From: Mauremys mutica
Taxonomy: Eukaryota > Chordata > Testudines > Geoemydidae
Length of the DNA: 64,000 bases
Direction of reading: 5' to 3'
Assembly: GCF_020497125.1 (NCBI RefSeq)
Contig: NC_059081.1
Coordinates: forward strand, 20,865,105-20,929,104
Position 1 is the stretch's first letter; every line of letters begins with the position of its first letter. Positions 9,063 to 19,321 of this stretch are shown here, in pieces. The position numbers and the translations under genes are program-made. The notes below the pieces were generated by a model. It did no database searches, was not told the DNA's origin, and worked only from the letters and a program-made list of their open reading frames with translations.

Positions 9063-11432
9063 ATAGAGGTGACATGCAATGATATCAGTAGCAGCATAAA
9101 GGCAGGGGCAGCGGGAACATGCTCAATGAGGGAAGCCATAGGAAAAAGTATAATTTTAAAGAAAAATTTGAAGTTCTAGAATTAAATGTTTTGGGCCAGG
9201 TTACAAAGGTTTAGCTCAAGTGCACTCAGTGCATGACTGATGATGGGTGAATGTATATTTTTTAAATAATTCCACTCTCCTAATTTAAGTGGCCCCAGCA
9301 TAATTTAGAGCACTGCAATGCTGTGCTGGCTAGCTCACTCTCCTGACTGCTACATTAGCTATGAATTGAGAGAGCTTACTGCACTCTAGCTCCACCCCTT
9401 CAGACATGCAACCTGCCCAAGAAGAATTCATAACTGGGTTTCAGGAAGGAAGTAGATGATATAGAGCTACACACGCTGGCTTTATATAACCTGGAGACAT
9501 TCCTTATGTCAGTGGAATTCCCAGCATAACCTTTGTGTTGCTCTGGGAGCACAAAGAGTTGGGATCCAAGATCTGGCCCTCTGTATACTGGCTCGTGGAG
9601 TGCTCTAGCAAAGCAGCAATATGACATCTTGTTCCTATATAATTAATACAGAAAACTTCACATTTTTTCACCACTGGATGTAAGCAGGAAGACTGGTTGT
9701 ACCAAAATACCAAATACTGGTTTGTACCATTCCAGATAGCAATACTGAAAATGCAGTTTCCTCTCTCCTTTTCTTTCTGAATAATATGTCCAATCCATTT
9801 CTGCATCCCTCAGTGGAACATTTAATCAGACTATTTTGCTTACTGTGCTGCTAAATGAGACTATTACTGCTCTCATAAACAGTAAACTGTATCTAGACCA
9901 CCTACCTCTCCTGCTAATTCCCATCATGTAATTAGACAATCCTATTATCTTTGTTCCAAGATCACAGAATCATTTTTTTCACAATAGACATTAGAATTAC
10001 AAAACTATTCACCACAAGATAATCTCATCACTAGCCCTTAGAGTACTGGCCTTCTTTGGATACAGAAGATAAATGGTCGCCTGCACCTACACATTAAAAA
10101 AAATATCTAAATAGATCAAAATACACCACACGCTGATTCTTCCATCTTCTTTTCCATTTTATTATATTTCCTTAAGAAGGTCTTGGGGGAGAAGTAGAGG
10201 GAATAGGGTATAAAAGGTGTTAAGAAGACTGAAAGGTGTAGAAGAGCTGGGAGTTAAAGGTCTCAATCACATAAGAAAGTTGGACTGGGAGTTTAAGTAT
10301 CTTGACGTCAATGCACATTCTGACATTTCAATTGTATGAAAAAAATATGAAGTTCTGAAGTCTAGATATCCTGGAGAAAATCCTCCAGTGACCTACCTGC
10401 CAAAAATATAAGCCAGTCTGACTTGGCCAGCTATCCCTAAGAGCTAAAGAGCAAAGTGTTTGAGTGTTCAGATTCAATTTGAATGGGCAAAATCAGATAA
10501 CTGCCTGATTCCAAACAATCTGCAACATTTCTACATTTGACTGTAAATGTTCCTTATAAGCAGAGTATTGGAATGAATATTTCTACTTCTTTCCTTCATT
10601 CCTGAACTCTAATTAAATGTTAGATTGAATTCATTTCCTTTAAATGTACCACAATTGAAAATACAACTTTCCCTTCAGCCTAAATAGTTAATTAACAATT
10701 GTATTTCAAACTCAAAATAATACTCTCATAATGGAATGCTAGTAAAATATAAAAGTATAAAGACAGAATAAGAAAAAAGGATTATAACATTAACTTTACA
10801 GTAACCTATGTTTTATCTTTAAATACAGTTCTTGATTTAACAAAAAAAAACATTTTGAATGTGGAAGAATTTCACCTTCACCAAATAGGAGAGGATGCAT
10901 CAACACTATTGTAAGCCTTTAAGTGATATTCCTAAATTTAAATGATTTAATTGTTGCATTTATGCTAATGAGAGTGCTTTCCAATCACTAATTACAACCT
11001 TGTTGCTGAAACCAGACTATAATATACATTACAATAGTTATATTTATCCATTTTGTAGGGTAATTAGCATTAAGAAGAGCAACATATTGGGAAACAGCAA
11101 TTTACAGTGACAAAAATTGCTACACTAGAATTGCATACTCTCCTTTGGAGATTTCAAGCAGTACTTTGAATGCAAATGTTGATGGGTCATTAGTTTTCAT
11201 TAATGGTAGTTTGAGTACTTAGGAAGACAACTATGCACTGCACTTAGCACTGGGCAAATTGCCTAGATATATTTCATATATTACTGTTAATGTAATGAAG
11301 TGTTATGGCAATTAGAAGACTGATGGCTTGGAAAATTTAGGTATATGTATCTGAATTTTTTGGAAATAAGTAGCACCTCTCACTACAGAATTAAATTCCT
11401 CAGAAGTAAATGGGACTATTTGTATAGTTAGA
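9063..11432 (-). other. intron, nothing recognised
   Basis: About 2.4 kb of AT-rich intron. I checked for YWTD or EGF exons and for LINE, SINE and MITE ends and found none. Confidence 0.5.
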
Positions 11433-11797
11433 TGTTAGAAGAAAAAGATGCAGGTTGACCCAGAGGCGGATATGAGTACAGGCTTCTTTATTGCGATACT
11501 TGTTCCCCTGGACCCAATTGTCCAGTAAGCATTAGTTACAGCACATTCTTTTTGTTTGTTAGTATGTACACGCCTACATCCATTACAACACCCCAAAACC
11601 CCTTATTAAGTAATAGAAACACCTACCGTTACTAAACCCACCCCATCTATTACCTATAGCATTACAGATACATTTCTTTGAAATAATCTGTTGCCATAAA
11701 TCTCCCTCATCTGCAGTTCTCAGGGGAGGGAGGAAGGGGCCATGTGTAGTTCGCAGCGGAGGGAGGAAGGGAGGGGAAGATAACCTTTCCTACCACA
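11433..11797 (-). mobile_element. probable solo LTR
   Basis: Bounded by TGTGGTAGG ... TCTAACA on the minus strand, 365 bp. A clear AATAAA followed by GAAGCCTGTACTC sits near the 3' end, and the U5-like tail resembles retroviral LTRs. Flanks GTTAGA and GTCAGC match at four of six positions and could be a decayed 6-bp duplication. It lies directly against the MITE at 11798. Not the same family as the 8654 LTR. Confidence 0.65.
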
Positions 11798-12083
11798 GTC
11801 AGCGCTTGTCTACACTTAATATGCTGCATGACACAGCTGCACTATTATAGCGTTTCAGTGAAGAAACTACCTACACACCAATGGGAGGGGTCTTTAAGGG
11901 GTATGTTATCCATCTCCCCAAGAGATGGTAGCTAGGTCAGAGGGAGAATTCTCCCATTGACCTAGCACTATCTAACACCAGGGGTTAGGTCAGTTTAACT
12001 GCGTCACTCAGGGGGTTGGATTTTTCACACCACTGAGTGACATAGTTATACCAACCTAATTTCTTAGTGTAAACCAGGCCTAA
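11798..12083. mobile_element. MITE with GTCTACACT-type ends
   Basis: Ends read GCTTGTCTACACTTAA and, from the other side, TTAGGCCTGGTTTACACTAA, which are imperfect terminal inverted repeats of the type seen at 4327 and 22466. An internal segment (CACTCAGGGG..., GTTATACCA.CCTAAT) is shared with the fragment at 44809-44938, so these two are one family. No transposase is present. The superfamily is uncertain; PIF/Harbinger is a guess from the ends. Confidence 0.75.
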
Positions 12084-12519
12084 GTTATTGATGCAAGATG
12101 AATCACCTCTCAGAGTCTATGAGCTCAAAGGTCTGGTCAAGTTAAATTAAGATGATTCTCTTGACATCCAGGATATGTGGTCTAACATTCTTGGGCTTTC
12201 ACAGATTAGGACAGAACAGTGAGCAAAGCCCTAGTTCAAATTAACTGCTAAAACTCCTTTTAGCCTGAGTTGAGGGGAAGGGCTCCAATGATAAGAATGT
12301 CCCAAGAATAACTTTATCTCAATGGTCCTTGTAGCTCACAGGATATGATATGAAGATCCCTGACTATTATGGCAAAGAAAATAATAGGAACAAGTGAAGC
12401 CTGAGGCATATAAGGAGATTTCCTTAAGGAGGTGCTGTGAGAAAATAGAAAAAGTACAAGAGTGACTAAATAGCAATTTTTTCCATTCCCAATTTTTTAG
12501 GAACCTGGAAACATTCATG
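12084..12519 (-). other. intron, nothing recognised
   Basis: No motif or repeat seen. Confidence 0.5.
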
Positions 12520-12641
12520 TAGGGTGACCAGATGTCCCAATTTTATAGGGACAGTCCTGATTTGGGGGGGGTTCTTATATAGGCTCCTATTAACCCCCAC
12601 CCCCTGTCCTGATTTTTCACATTTGCTGGCTGGTCACCCTA
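12520..12641. mobile_element. 122-bp MITE with TAGGGTGACCAG ends
   Basis: Terminal inverted repeats TAGGGTGACCAG / CTGGTCACCCTA. The flanks are CATG on both sides, so the duplication could be TA (mariner-like) or longer. The interior repeats GTCC(T)GATTT in mirrored positions. It has no coding capacity. Confidence 0.8.
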
Positions 12642-13189
12642 CATGCAGGTGATGACTTGCAAAACTGTTCAACAGAACCATGGAATGTGCTTGCATGAAA
12701 ATGGCACTGAACCCAAATGAAGTGACTGGCAGGAATTTCAGAAAGTCTGGAAGTGTAGATTGAGATGTTCCTATTGTCACTCACCTGCACCAGAATAAAC
12801 AGGTTTTCCATATTTTAAAATATGCCAGAGAAAAAGATTAATGTCACAGCAGACATTAATTTATCTGGCCACAGCTCCCACATTTGGCTGTTGACACTTC
12901 TTGCTATATTAATTATGGAAAGACTAGAGAGGATGAGTTCCATTTATAAAACAAGTGGCATATTTCACGGAAGCTTTGGGGGTTGATCTCTCTTTGATTC
13001 CTTTTCTTTAAATGTTAAATAAAATGCTCCTGTTGCACCAGCCTCCTCTCCAGGAGTAGGATTTTGGTTTCTAGACTTCAGACATTTCCTGAGGGATTGG
13101 AAGCCATAATGTCTGGCTTCTGAACTGATATGTAGACAAAATCCCTAAAAGGGAGGATACTGCCAATTTGGCCTTGGAGGAGTGGTGCT
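12642..13189 (-). other. intron, nothing recognised
   Basis: No motif or repeat seen. Confidence 0.5.
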
Positions 13190-13613
13190 AAGATTACTGC
13201 TGCAGCCTCAAGTACCTTCTAACCAGCTATTTTAGGTATTTACACTATACACAACACAACAGTATCAGTTTATCTAATTCATACCCATTTTCTCTCCCCA
13301 CAGTTAAATATGCAAAACCAAAGAGCAAGGAGATACCCTCAGGGTACTAAAAGTGGCAGCGTAGAAGAAAGATGATGCTGAAACAAGCCTAAGTTTTGGA
13401 CAAAGCCTCTGGCAGCAAGAATTTGCTGAGATTCTGCAGATGGCAGATCCTGAAGCATCTTCAGGAACACAGACTCAAGTCTATGGAGAAGGCCCTGACA
13501 ATTCAAATATTCTTTTGGTAAACCCGCTAACGTTCTGCCAAAGGTATTTTGAGTGTTACTGCAACAGCCAGGTGGGCAATAGTTCTCCTACTCACCTCCA
13601 CTATTGGTTTCTC
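13190..13613. repeat. unclassified repeat Y, left part (split by the CR1)
   Basis: Collinear with 31145-31735: shared blocks include AGAAGAAAGATGATGC, GACAAAGCCTC and TCAGGAACACAGACT. The match resumes on the far side of the CR1 at 18615. No terminal repeats or coding motifs identify a class. Confidence 0.8.
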
Positions 13614-13955
13614 ATAGAATCATAGAATCCAAGATCAGAAGGGACCAATATGATCATCTAGTGTGACCTCCCGCAAGATGCAGGCCACATTAGCTGATCC
13701 CCCCACTCCTTTAGCAAGCGACCCCTGCCCCATGCTTCGGAGGAAGGCGAAAAACCTCCAGGGCCCCAGCCAATCTACCCTGGAGGAAAATTCCTTCCCG
13801 ACCCCAAATATGGTGGTCAGCTGAACCCCGAGCATGCGGGCAAGGCTCTCCAGCCATACCCTCTGGAAAAAGGTTAAGAATATCATATCATTGACCCATT
13901 GTACTATTTACCAGTGTGGCACTTAATTAACCTATTGACTAAGCCCGGTATCCTA

Positions 13956-16781
13956 TCATACCATCTCCTCCATAAACTTATCTAGCTTAGTCTTGAAGTC
14001 ATGGAGGTCCTTCGCCCCCACTGTTTCCCTCGGTAGGCTGTTCCAGTATTGCACTCCCCTGATAGTTAGAAACCTTCGTCTAATTTCAAGCCTAAATTTC
14101 CTAACTGACAATTTATATCCGTTTGTCCTCGTGTCCACATTAGCACTGAGCTGAAATAATTCCTCTCCTTCCCTGGTATTTATCCCTCTGATATATTTAA
14201 AGAGTGCAATCATATCTTCTCTTATCCTTCTTTTGGTTAGGGAAAACAAACCGAGCTCCTCAAGTCTCCTTTCATACGACAGGCCTTCCATTCCTTGGAC
14301 CATTCTAGTGGCCCTTCTTTGTACCTGTTCCAGTTTGAATTCATCCTTCTTAAACATGGGAGACCAAAACTGCACACAATACTCCAGATGAGGTCTCACC
14401 AACGCCTTATATAACGGGACTAGCACCTCCTTATCCCTACTAGAAATACCTCGCCTAATGCATCTCAAGACCGCATTTGCTTTCTTAACGGCCACATCGC
14501 ATTGCCTGCTCATAGTCATCCTACAATCAACCAGGACTCCTAGGTCCTTCTCCTCCTCCGTTACTTGCAACTGGTGTGTACCTAGCTTATAACTAAAGTT
14601 CTTGTTAGTCATCCCTAAATGCATAACCTTACACTTCTCACTATTGAATTTCATCCTGTTACTAATACTCCAGTTTACAAGGTCATCCAAATCTCCCTGG
14701 AGGATATCCCGATCCTTTTCCGAATTGGCAATACCTCCCAACTTGGTGTCGTCCGCAAACTTTATCAGCCCACTCCTACTCTTGGTTCCCAGGTCAGCAA
14801 TAAATAGATTGAATAAAATCGGACCCAAAACCAAACCTTGAGGAACTCCACTAGTAACCCCCCTCCAACCCGACAGTTCCCCCTTCAATACTACCCTCTG
14901 CAGTCTCCCCTTTAACCAACTCCTTATCCACCTCTGGATTTTCATTTCAATCCCCATCTTTTCCAATTTAACCAGTAATTCCTCATGCGGTACCGTATCA
15001 AATGCCTTACTGAAATCCAGATATATTAGATCCACCGCATTTCCCTTGTCTAAAAAATCTGTTACTTTCTCAAAGAAGGAGATCAGGTTGGTTTGGCACG
15101 ATCTACCTTTCGTAAATCCATGCTGTAAACTATCCCAGTTGCCATCGGCCTCCTGCTCCGTAACCACTCTCTCTTTTAAAAAATTTTCCATGACTTTGCA
15201 TACTACAGATGTTAAACTAACAGGCCTGTAGTTACCCGGGTCACTTTTTTTCCCCTTCTTGAATATAGGAACTACATTAGCTAATCTCCAGTCCAACGGT
15301 ACAATCCCCGAATTTAGAGATTTATTAAAAATCATCGCTAACGGGCTAGCAATATCACTCGCTAATTCCCTTAATATTCTAGGATGAAGATTATCCGGGC
15401 CCCCCGATTTACTTCCGTTAAGTTGTTCAAGTTTGGCTTCCACCTCCGATACCGTAATGTCTACCCCCATATCCTCATTCCCATCGGTCCCTCTATCACT
15501 ATTCCTTAGCCCTTCATTAGCCTCATTGAAGACCGAGGCAAAATATTCGTTCAGATATTGTGCCATTCCAAGATTATCCCTAATCTCCACTCCGTTCAAA
15601 GTTTTAAGCGGACCCACTTCTTCTTTCTTGGTTTTCTTCCTATTTATATGGCTAAAAAACCTTTTGCTATTGGTTTTAATCCCCTTCGCTAGGTCCATCT
15701 CCACCCGTCGTTTTGCCTTTCTCACTGCTTCCCTACACCCTCTGACCTCAATAAGGTAGGTTTCTTTGCTGATCCCTCCCATTTTCCAGTCCTGGTACGC
15801 TTTCTGTTTTTTCTTAATGACCCCTCTGAGACGCTTGCTCATCCAGCTCGGTCTAAAACTGCTACCTACGAGCCGTTTTCCCTTTCTCGGGATACATGCC
15901 TCTGACATCTCCTGCAACTTCAACCTGAAGTAACCCCAGGCGTCATCTGCCTTTAGATCTCTAAATATGTTAGTCCAGTCCACTTCCCTAACTAGTTGCC
16001 TTAGTTTAGTAAAGTTAGCCCTTTTGAAATCGTAAACCCTAGTCTCAGATGCAATATTGATTATCCTCTCATTTATTTTGAAACGAATTATCTCATGATC
16101 ACTCGAGCCAAGGTTGTCCCCTACAACTATTTCCTCAACAAGGTCCTCGTTACTCACCAAAACCAGATCTAAAATGGCATCCCCCCTCGTCGGTTCAGCA
16201 ACCACTTGATGAAGGAATTCATCAGCTATCACGTCTAGGAAAAGCTGAGCCCTATTATTGTTACTAGCATTTGTTTCCCAATCTATATCCGGGAAGTTAA
16301 AATCCCCCATGATCAAGCAGTTCCTATTAGTGTTTACCTCCTTAAAAACATTAAAGAGCTCTCTATCCGTCTCCAGGCTAGATCCCGGCGGTCTATAGCA
16401 CACCCCAATCACTATCCCGGGTGAGGCTCTAGTATTTTTCTTCCCCAATGTGACCATTGCCCAGACAGACTCCGTATTATCCATTGCATTGCTAGTTATT
16501 TCATTACATTTCACCTCATTATTGATATACAATGCTACTCCCCCACCTTTACCTTTGCATCGGTCTTTCCTAAACAGCACATACCCTTCCATACCTGTAC
16601 TCCAGTCATGGCTACCGTTCCACCATGTTTCGGTTATTCCTATGATATCGGGTTTCAATTCTCGGACCAAGAGCTCCAGTTCCTCCATTTTATTACCTAA
16701 GCTTCTCGCATTGGTGAACAAACATCCTAATTTTTGCTGTTGGGCTTCTCTCACTCTTTTCACCCAACTCGGTAGGGACAC
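13956..16781 (-). CDS. CR1 ORF2: AP endonuclease and reverse transcriptase
   Basis: 941 codons without a stop. The N-terminal APE-type endonuclease (about residues 20-240) shows TNARSLGNKMEEL, GITETWW, IMGDFNFPDIDWE and SSDHEIIRF, i.e. the N, E, D/N and SDH catalytic positions. The reverse transcriptase (about 440-760) shows ANVVPIFKKG, NYRPVSLTS, LQHGFTKGRSC, YLDFSKAFDTVPHE (motif A), SGVPQGLVLGPILF (motif B) and IKFADDTKLGG (motif C with the FADD pair). In motif B the usual PQGSVLGP serine is a leucine, which might impair activity. The C-terminus has the CR1 pattern RRATRMVQGMEGLSYERRL. The protein nicks target DNA and primes cDNA synthesis there. Confidence 0.95.
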   Translation of the reverse strand: MSLPSWVKRVREAQQQKLGCLFTNARSLGNKMEELELLVRELKPDIIGITETWWNGSHDWSTGMEGYVLFRKDRCKGKGGGVALYINNEVKCNEITSNAMDNTESVWAMVTLGKKNTRASPGIVIGVCYRPPGSSLETDRELFNVFKEVNTNRNCLIMGDFNFPDIDWETNASNNNRAQLFLDVIADEFLHQVVAEPTRGDAILDLVLVSNEDLVEEIVVGDNLGSSDHEIIRFKINERIINIASETRVYDFKRANFTKLRQLVREVDWTNIFRDLKADDAWGYFRLKLQEMSEACIPRKGKRLVGSSFRPSWMSKRLRGVIKKKQKAYQDWKMGGISKETYLIEVRGCREAVRKAKRRVEMDLAKGIKTNSKRFFSHINRKKTKKEEVGPLKTLNGVEIRDNLGMAQYLNEYFASVFNEANEGLRNSDRGTDGNEDMGVDITVSEVEAKLEQLNGSKSGGPDNLHPRILRELASDIASPLAMIFNKSLNSGIVPLDWRLANVVPIFKKGKKSDPGNYRPVSLTSVVCKVMENFLKERVVTEQEADGNWDSLQHGFTKGRSCQTNLISFFEKVTDFLDKGNAVDLIYLDFSKAFDTVPHEELLVKLEKMGIEMKIQRWIRSWLKGRLQRVVLKGELSGWRGVTSGVPQGLVLGPILFNLFIADLGTKSRSGLIKFADDTKLGGIANSEKDRDILQGDLDDLVNWSISNRMKFNSEKCKVMHLGMTNKNFSYKLGTHQLQVTEEEKDLGVLVDCRMTMSRQCDVAVKKANAVLRCIRRGISSRDKEVLVPLYKALVRPHLEYCVQFWSPMFKKDEFKLEQVQRRATRMVQGMEGLSYERRLEELGLFSLTKRRIREDMIALFKYIRGINTREGEELFQLSANVDTRTNGYKLSVRKFRLEIRRRFLTIRGVQYWNSLPRETVGAKDLHDFKTKLDKFMEEMV

Positions 16782-16947
16782 AGTACTACCAGCATGACCT
16801 GTAGCTCTAGTATCCGTCCCCCCCTCTTCCTTACACCTGCCTGCCCCCCTCTGGCTATATCTGTTGTTATCTTATTGTTCTCACTCCCAATGTATAAATT
16901 TGGCGTGGAGAGCACCAGGACCTCTCCCAACCGTCTCCCCTCAGTGT
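16782..16947 (-). other. CR1 inter-ORF spacer
   Basis: 166 bp between the ORF1 stop and the first Met of ORF2. ORF2 translation probably uses reinitiation, or a non-AUG start upstream. No motif proves either. Confidence 0.6.
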
Positions 16948-18129
16948 CTAGTTTAAAGCTCTTTTAATCAGATGAGCCAGCCTCCCTCCTAGAAGTCTAC
17001 TTCCTTCCCTACTTAGGTGGAGCCCATCCCGCGAGAACAGTTGTCTGTCCCCAAAAGCCTCCCAGTGCCCATACATCCCAAAGCCCTCCTTGTAACACCA
17101 CTCCCTCAGCCAACTGTTAATCGTCACGATTCTCTCACCCCTTTGGCGCCCTTCCCTAGGGACAGGTAGGATCCCACTGAAGATCACCTGAGCCTCAATT
17201 TCCTTGAGCGTCTTACCCAACCTGGCATAGTCTCCCTTGATCCTGTCTAGCGAGAATCTAGCAGTGTCATTTGTTCCCACATGAAGGATGACCAAAGGGT
17301 TCTTACCTGCTCCTCTTAGGATCCTTTTCAACCTCAGGTCCACATCCCGTATTTTAGCGCCCGGTAGACAGCACACCCTTCTGTTCTCTGGATCGGCCCT
17401 GGTCACAGGCCTATCCAACCTTCTCAGTATTGAATCCCCAATCACGTAGACCTGCCTTTGCCTGGGGATAGTGCGGTCCTCTAACCTATCCCCCGTCCCC
17501 CCTCGTCGCACGCTCCTTCCATTCCTATCATCCCTTGTGGTTCCACTTAAGCCATCCTGTAACCTCCCTGGGCCCACACTTGGTGCTGTCTCCATAGACT
17601 CCTCCCCTCTTTCTATGGGACTCGCCGCTCGTCTCTTTTTCCTTGGCCTCCCACCGTCAGCTACCACCTGCTGTACCCCTTCCTCATTCTCCAAACCTTC
17701 AAACCTGTTCCTTAGCTCTATATCCCCCTCACTGGCTCTCCTTTTCCTCGGCCTGCTTCTTACGGTCACATGCTTCCACCGCCCATCTTCCTCTTCTGGC
17801 GGTCCCCCCTCGTTGGCCTTAGCCCCTGCTCCCCCCTGTGCCCCTGGGCGTTCCCCTTCAGTTACTGCCTGCCATTGCTCCATCAGCTGCTCAAACCCCC
17901 TTCTATTCTCTATCAGGGTTTCTACCTGCAGCTCTAGGCCCTGGATCTTTTCCTCCAGCAGCTCTATTAGGCGACACTTCATGCATACATAGTACTGCTC
18001 TGGGTCCCCCGCTAGAACCAGGTACATACCGCAGCTGCTGCATGCTCTCATCCTCAGTGTATCCTCCGCGGCTTGGCTCATGGCTGCTGCTGTCCCGGCC
18101 TCGCTTGGTGCTTGTACCTGCTCCTCCAT
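16948..18129 (-). CDS. CR1 ORF1: zinc-finger/coiled-coil and SGNH esterase
   Basis: 393 codons, open. Residues about 30-55 carry CSSCGMYLV...YYVCMKC, a Cys-pair zinc-finger motif like that reported for turtle CR1 ORF1, followed by a leucine-rich coiled coil (LIELLEEKIQGLELQVETL). The middle is basic and low-complexity. From about residue 230 there is a complete SGNH-hydrolase fold: YVIGDSILRRL (catalytic Ser block), HVGTNDTARF (block III) and RDGLHLSREG (Asp-His block). The start is the ATG of MEEQVQAP, which lies at the edge of the first promoter unit. ORF1 proteins of CR1 bind RNA and may act on lipids. Confidence 0.94.
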   Translation of the reverse strand: MEEQVQAPSEAGTAAAMSQAAEDTLRMRACSSCGMYLVLAGDPEQYYVCMKCRLIELLEEKIQGLELQVETLIENRRGFEQLMEQWQAVTEGERPGAQGGAGAKANEGGPPEEEDGRWKHVTVRSRPRKRRASEGDIELRNRFEGLENEEGVQQVVADGGRPRKKRRAASPIERGEESMETAPSVGPGRLQDGLSGTTRDDRNGRSVRRGGTGDRLEDRTIPRQRQVYVIGDSILRRLDRPVTRADPENRRVCCLPGAKIRDVDLRLKRILRGAGKNPLVILHVGTNDTARFSLDRIKGDYARLGKTLKEIEAQVIFSGILPVPREGRQRGERIVTINSWLREWCYKEGFGMYGHWEAFGDRQLFSRDGLHLSREGSRLLGGRLAHLIKRALN

Positions 18130-18224
18130 TGGGAACTCCCACTCAAACTCCCCTGTTAGCAGCCCTTTTTGCTGCCTCCTGTGCCGCTGCTCGCAGCTGT
18201 GCCGCTGCCTGGCTGGGCGGCCGC

Positions 18225-18231
18225 TTTTATA
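18225..18231 (-). promoter_or_regulatory. TATA box, unit 1
   Basis: TATAAAA on the minus strand, 95 bp upstream of the ORF1 ATG. The CCAAT-type site is about 43 bp further upstream. Confidence 0.75.
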
Positions 18232-18426
18232 GGCCCCTCCTAGCCTGGCTCCACCCCCTAATCAGGGCTCAGCCAATCCAGGCTCGGCTGCCCCTTCAGC
18301 AGACTGCCCCTCCGGGCCTCTGCTCCTCCAATGGGAACTCCCACTCAAACTCCCCTGTTAGCAGCCCTGTTTGCTGCCTCCTGTGCCGCTGCTCGCAGCT
18401 GTGCCGCTGCCTGGCTGGGCGGCCGC

Positions 18427-18433
18427 TTTTATA
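18427..18433 (-). promoter_or_regulatory. TATA box, unit 2
   Basis: Identical TATAAAA in the second unit, one period (202 bp) upstream of the first. Confidence 0.75.
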
Positions 18434-18614
18434 GGCCCCTCCTAGCCTGGCTCCACCCCCTAATCAGGGCTCAGCCAATCCAGGCTCGGCTGCCCCTTCA
18501 GCTGACTGCCCCTCCGGGCCTCTACAGAGAGAGACAAACACTGCTCCTCCAATGGGAACTCCCACTCAAACTCCCCTGTTAGCAGCCCTGTTTGCTGCCT
18601 CCTGTGCCGCTGCT

Positions 18615-18785
18615 CCACCTCCTGTCTCAAATGAATAGCACTGCCTGTCAGAGACTGTTTTCTATTAGGGAGCTGCTACTCCAAAACCAATATACAATTC
18701 ATCTGGGGTGCACAGAAAGAACTTGGAGGGGGAAGGAACAGAATCCAGATCACAAGTCCTAGTCTAGTGCCTTTACCAGCTCCTC
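18615..18785. repeat. unclassified repeat Y, right part
   Basis: Resumes the match to 31.55-31.74 kb: CTCCAAAACCAATATA, GGGGTGC(A/T)CAGAAAGAACTT and CCAGATCACAAGTCC are shared. Together with 13190-13613 it makes about 595 bp, matching the 590 bp of the unbroken copy. Confidence 0.8.
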
Positions 18786-19164
18786 TCTGGGTGGGAAGCT
18801 GAAAAAGGCATTCTGGGAGCATGTACCAAGAACACACTATGAGACTGGGGCAAGAAGCTGGGAATGGGCATGCTTGATGCATGGCACAGGCTCTCAAGGA
18901 TTGTTACTGTGGAGAATACCCACTGCGATGAATGAAGCTTTTAAGACATCTCAGAACTATTGTTTCAGGCTGTATTCATCTCCTTGGGGTGTTCTCATTC
19001 AGCAGAGAACATCACATTGAGATGAGTGGGCCACTTTACAACTCTCAGAGCATCCTCTATTTTTAGGATTATTCTGTGCTGGGGATCTGCAAAGCAGTTG
19101 CTGATGATTAATTTCATACAATATTATAGCAGAGCACAAGCTCCGCTATAGTTGAGATTGTTTG
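18786..19164 (-). other. intron, nothing recognised
   Basis: No motif or repeat seen. Confidence 0.5.
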
Positions 19165-19303
19165 CTTGTTGTTGTAGCTTCTTGGTCCTGTGCTATTAGA
19201 AGGACAAGGTGGGTGAAATAATATCTTTTATTGGATCAACTTCTGTTGGTGAAAGAGACAAGATTTTGAGCTACATAGAGCTCTTCTTCAGGGCTGGGAA
19301 TTT
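19165..19303 (+). mobile_element. tRNA-derived SINE, second family
   Basis: Head GTTGTAGCTTCTTGGTCCTG and body AAGGACAAGGTGGGTGA, then TTTTATTGGATCAACTTCTG and GAGCTCTTCTTCAGGGCTGG. The same family occurs at 57420-57666 and, inverted, immediately downstream here. Confidence 0.8.
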
Positions 19304-19321
19304 CCAGGGTTTTAATGGGTG

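Larger units (their letters stand above)
13614..18614 (-). mobile_element. full-length CR1 LINE with both ORFs open
   Basis: About 5.0 kb. From 5' (high coordinate) to 3': tandem promoter units 18130-18614, ORF1 18129-16948, a 166-bp spacer, ORF2 16781-13956, a 3' UTR, and the terminal CR1 octamer repeat (ATTCTATG)n at 13614-13630. The 3' UTR has the usual TTGGTCCCTTCTG-like block. There is no target duplication, which is normal for CR1. It inserted into repeat Y. It lies in sense with LRP1B transcription. Open frames and retained CpGs suggest it is young. Confidence 0.96.
18130..18614 (-). promoter_or_regulatory. CR1 5' tandem promoter units
   Basis: Two near-identical full units plus one partial. 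Corresponding points lie at 18120, 18322 and 18543 (periods 202 and 221 bp; the second is longer because of a 19-bp insert rich in GAGA). Each full unit has, in minus-strand order, an inverted CCAAT box (GATTGGCT), a GGGGGTGG box and TATAAAAGCGG. Unit 1 differs from the others at the base that makes the ORF1 ATG: outer units read ATTGGAGG where unit 1 reads ATGGAGG. Confidence 0.9.

Noticed and set aside
15433..16797. Plus-strand frames opposite ORF2
   Set aside because: Antisense shadows of the CR1 ORF2, with no motif of their own.
17471..18434. Plus-strand frames of 173 and 198 codons
   Set aside because: Antisense shadows of CR1 ORF1 and its GC-rich promoter units.
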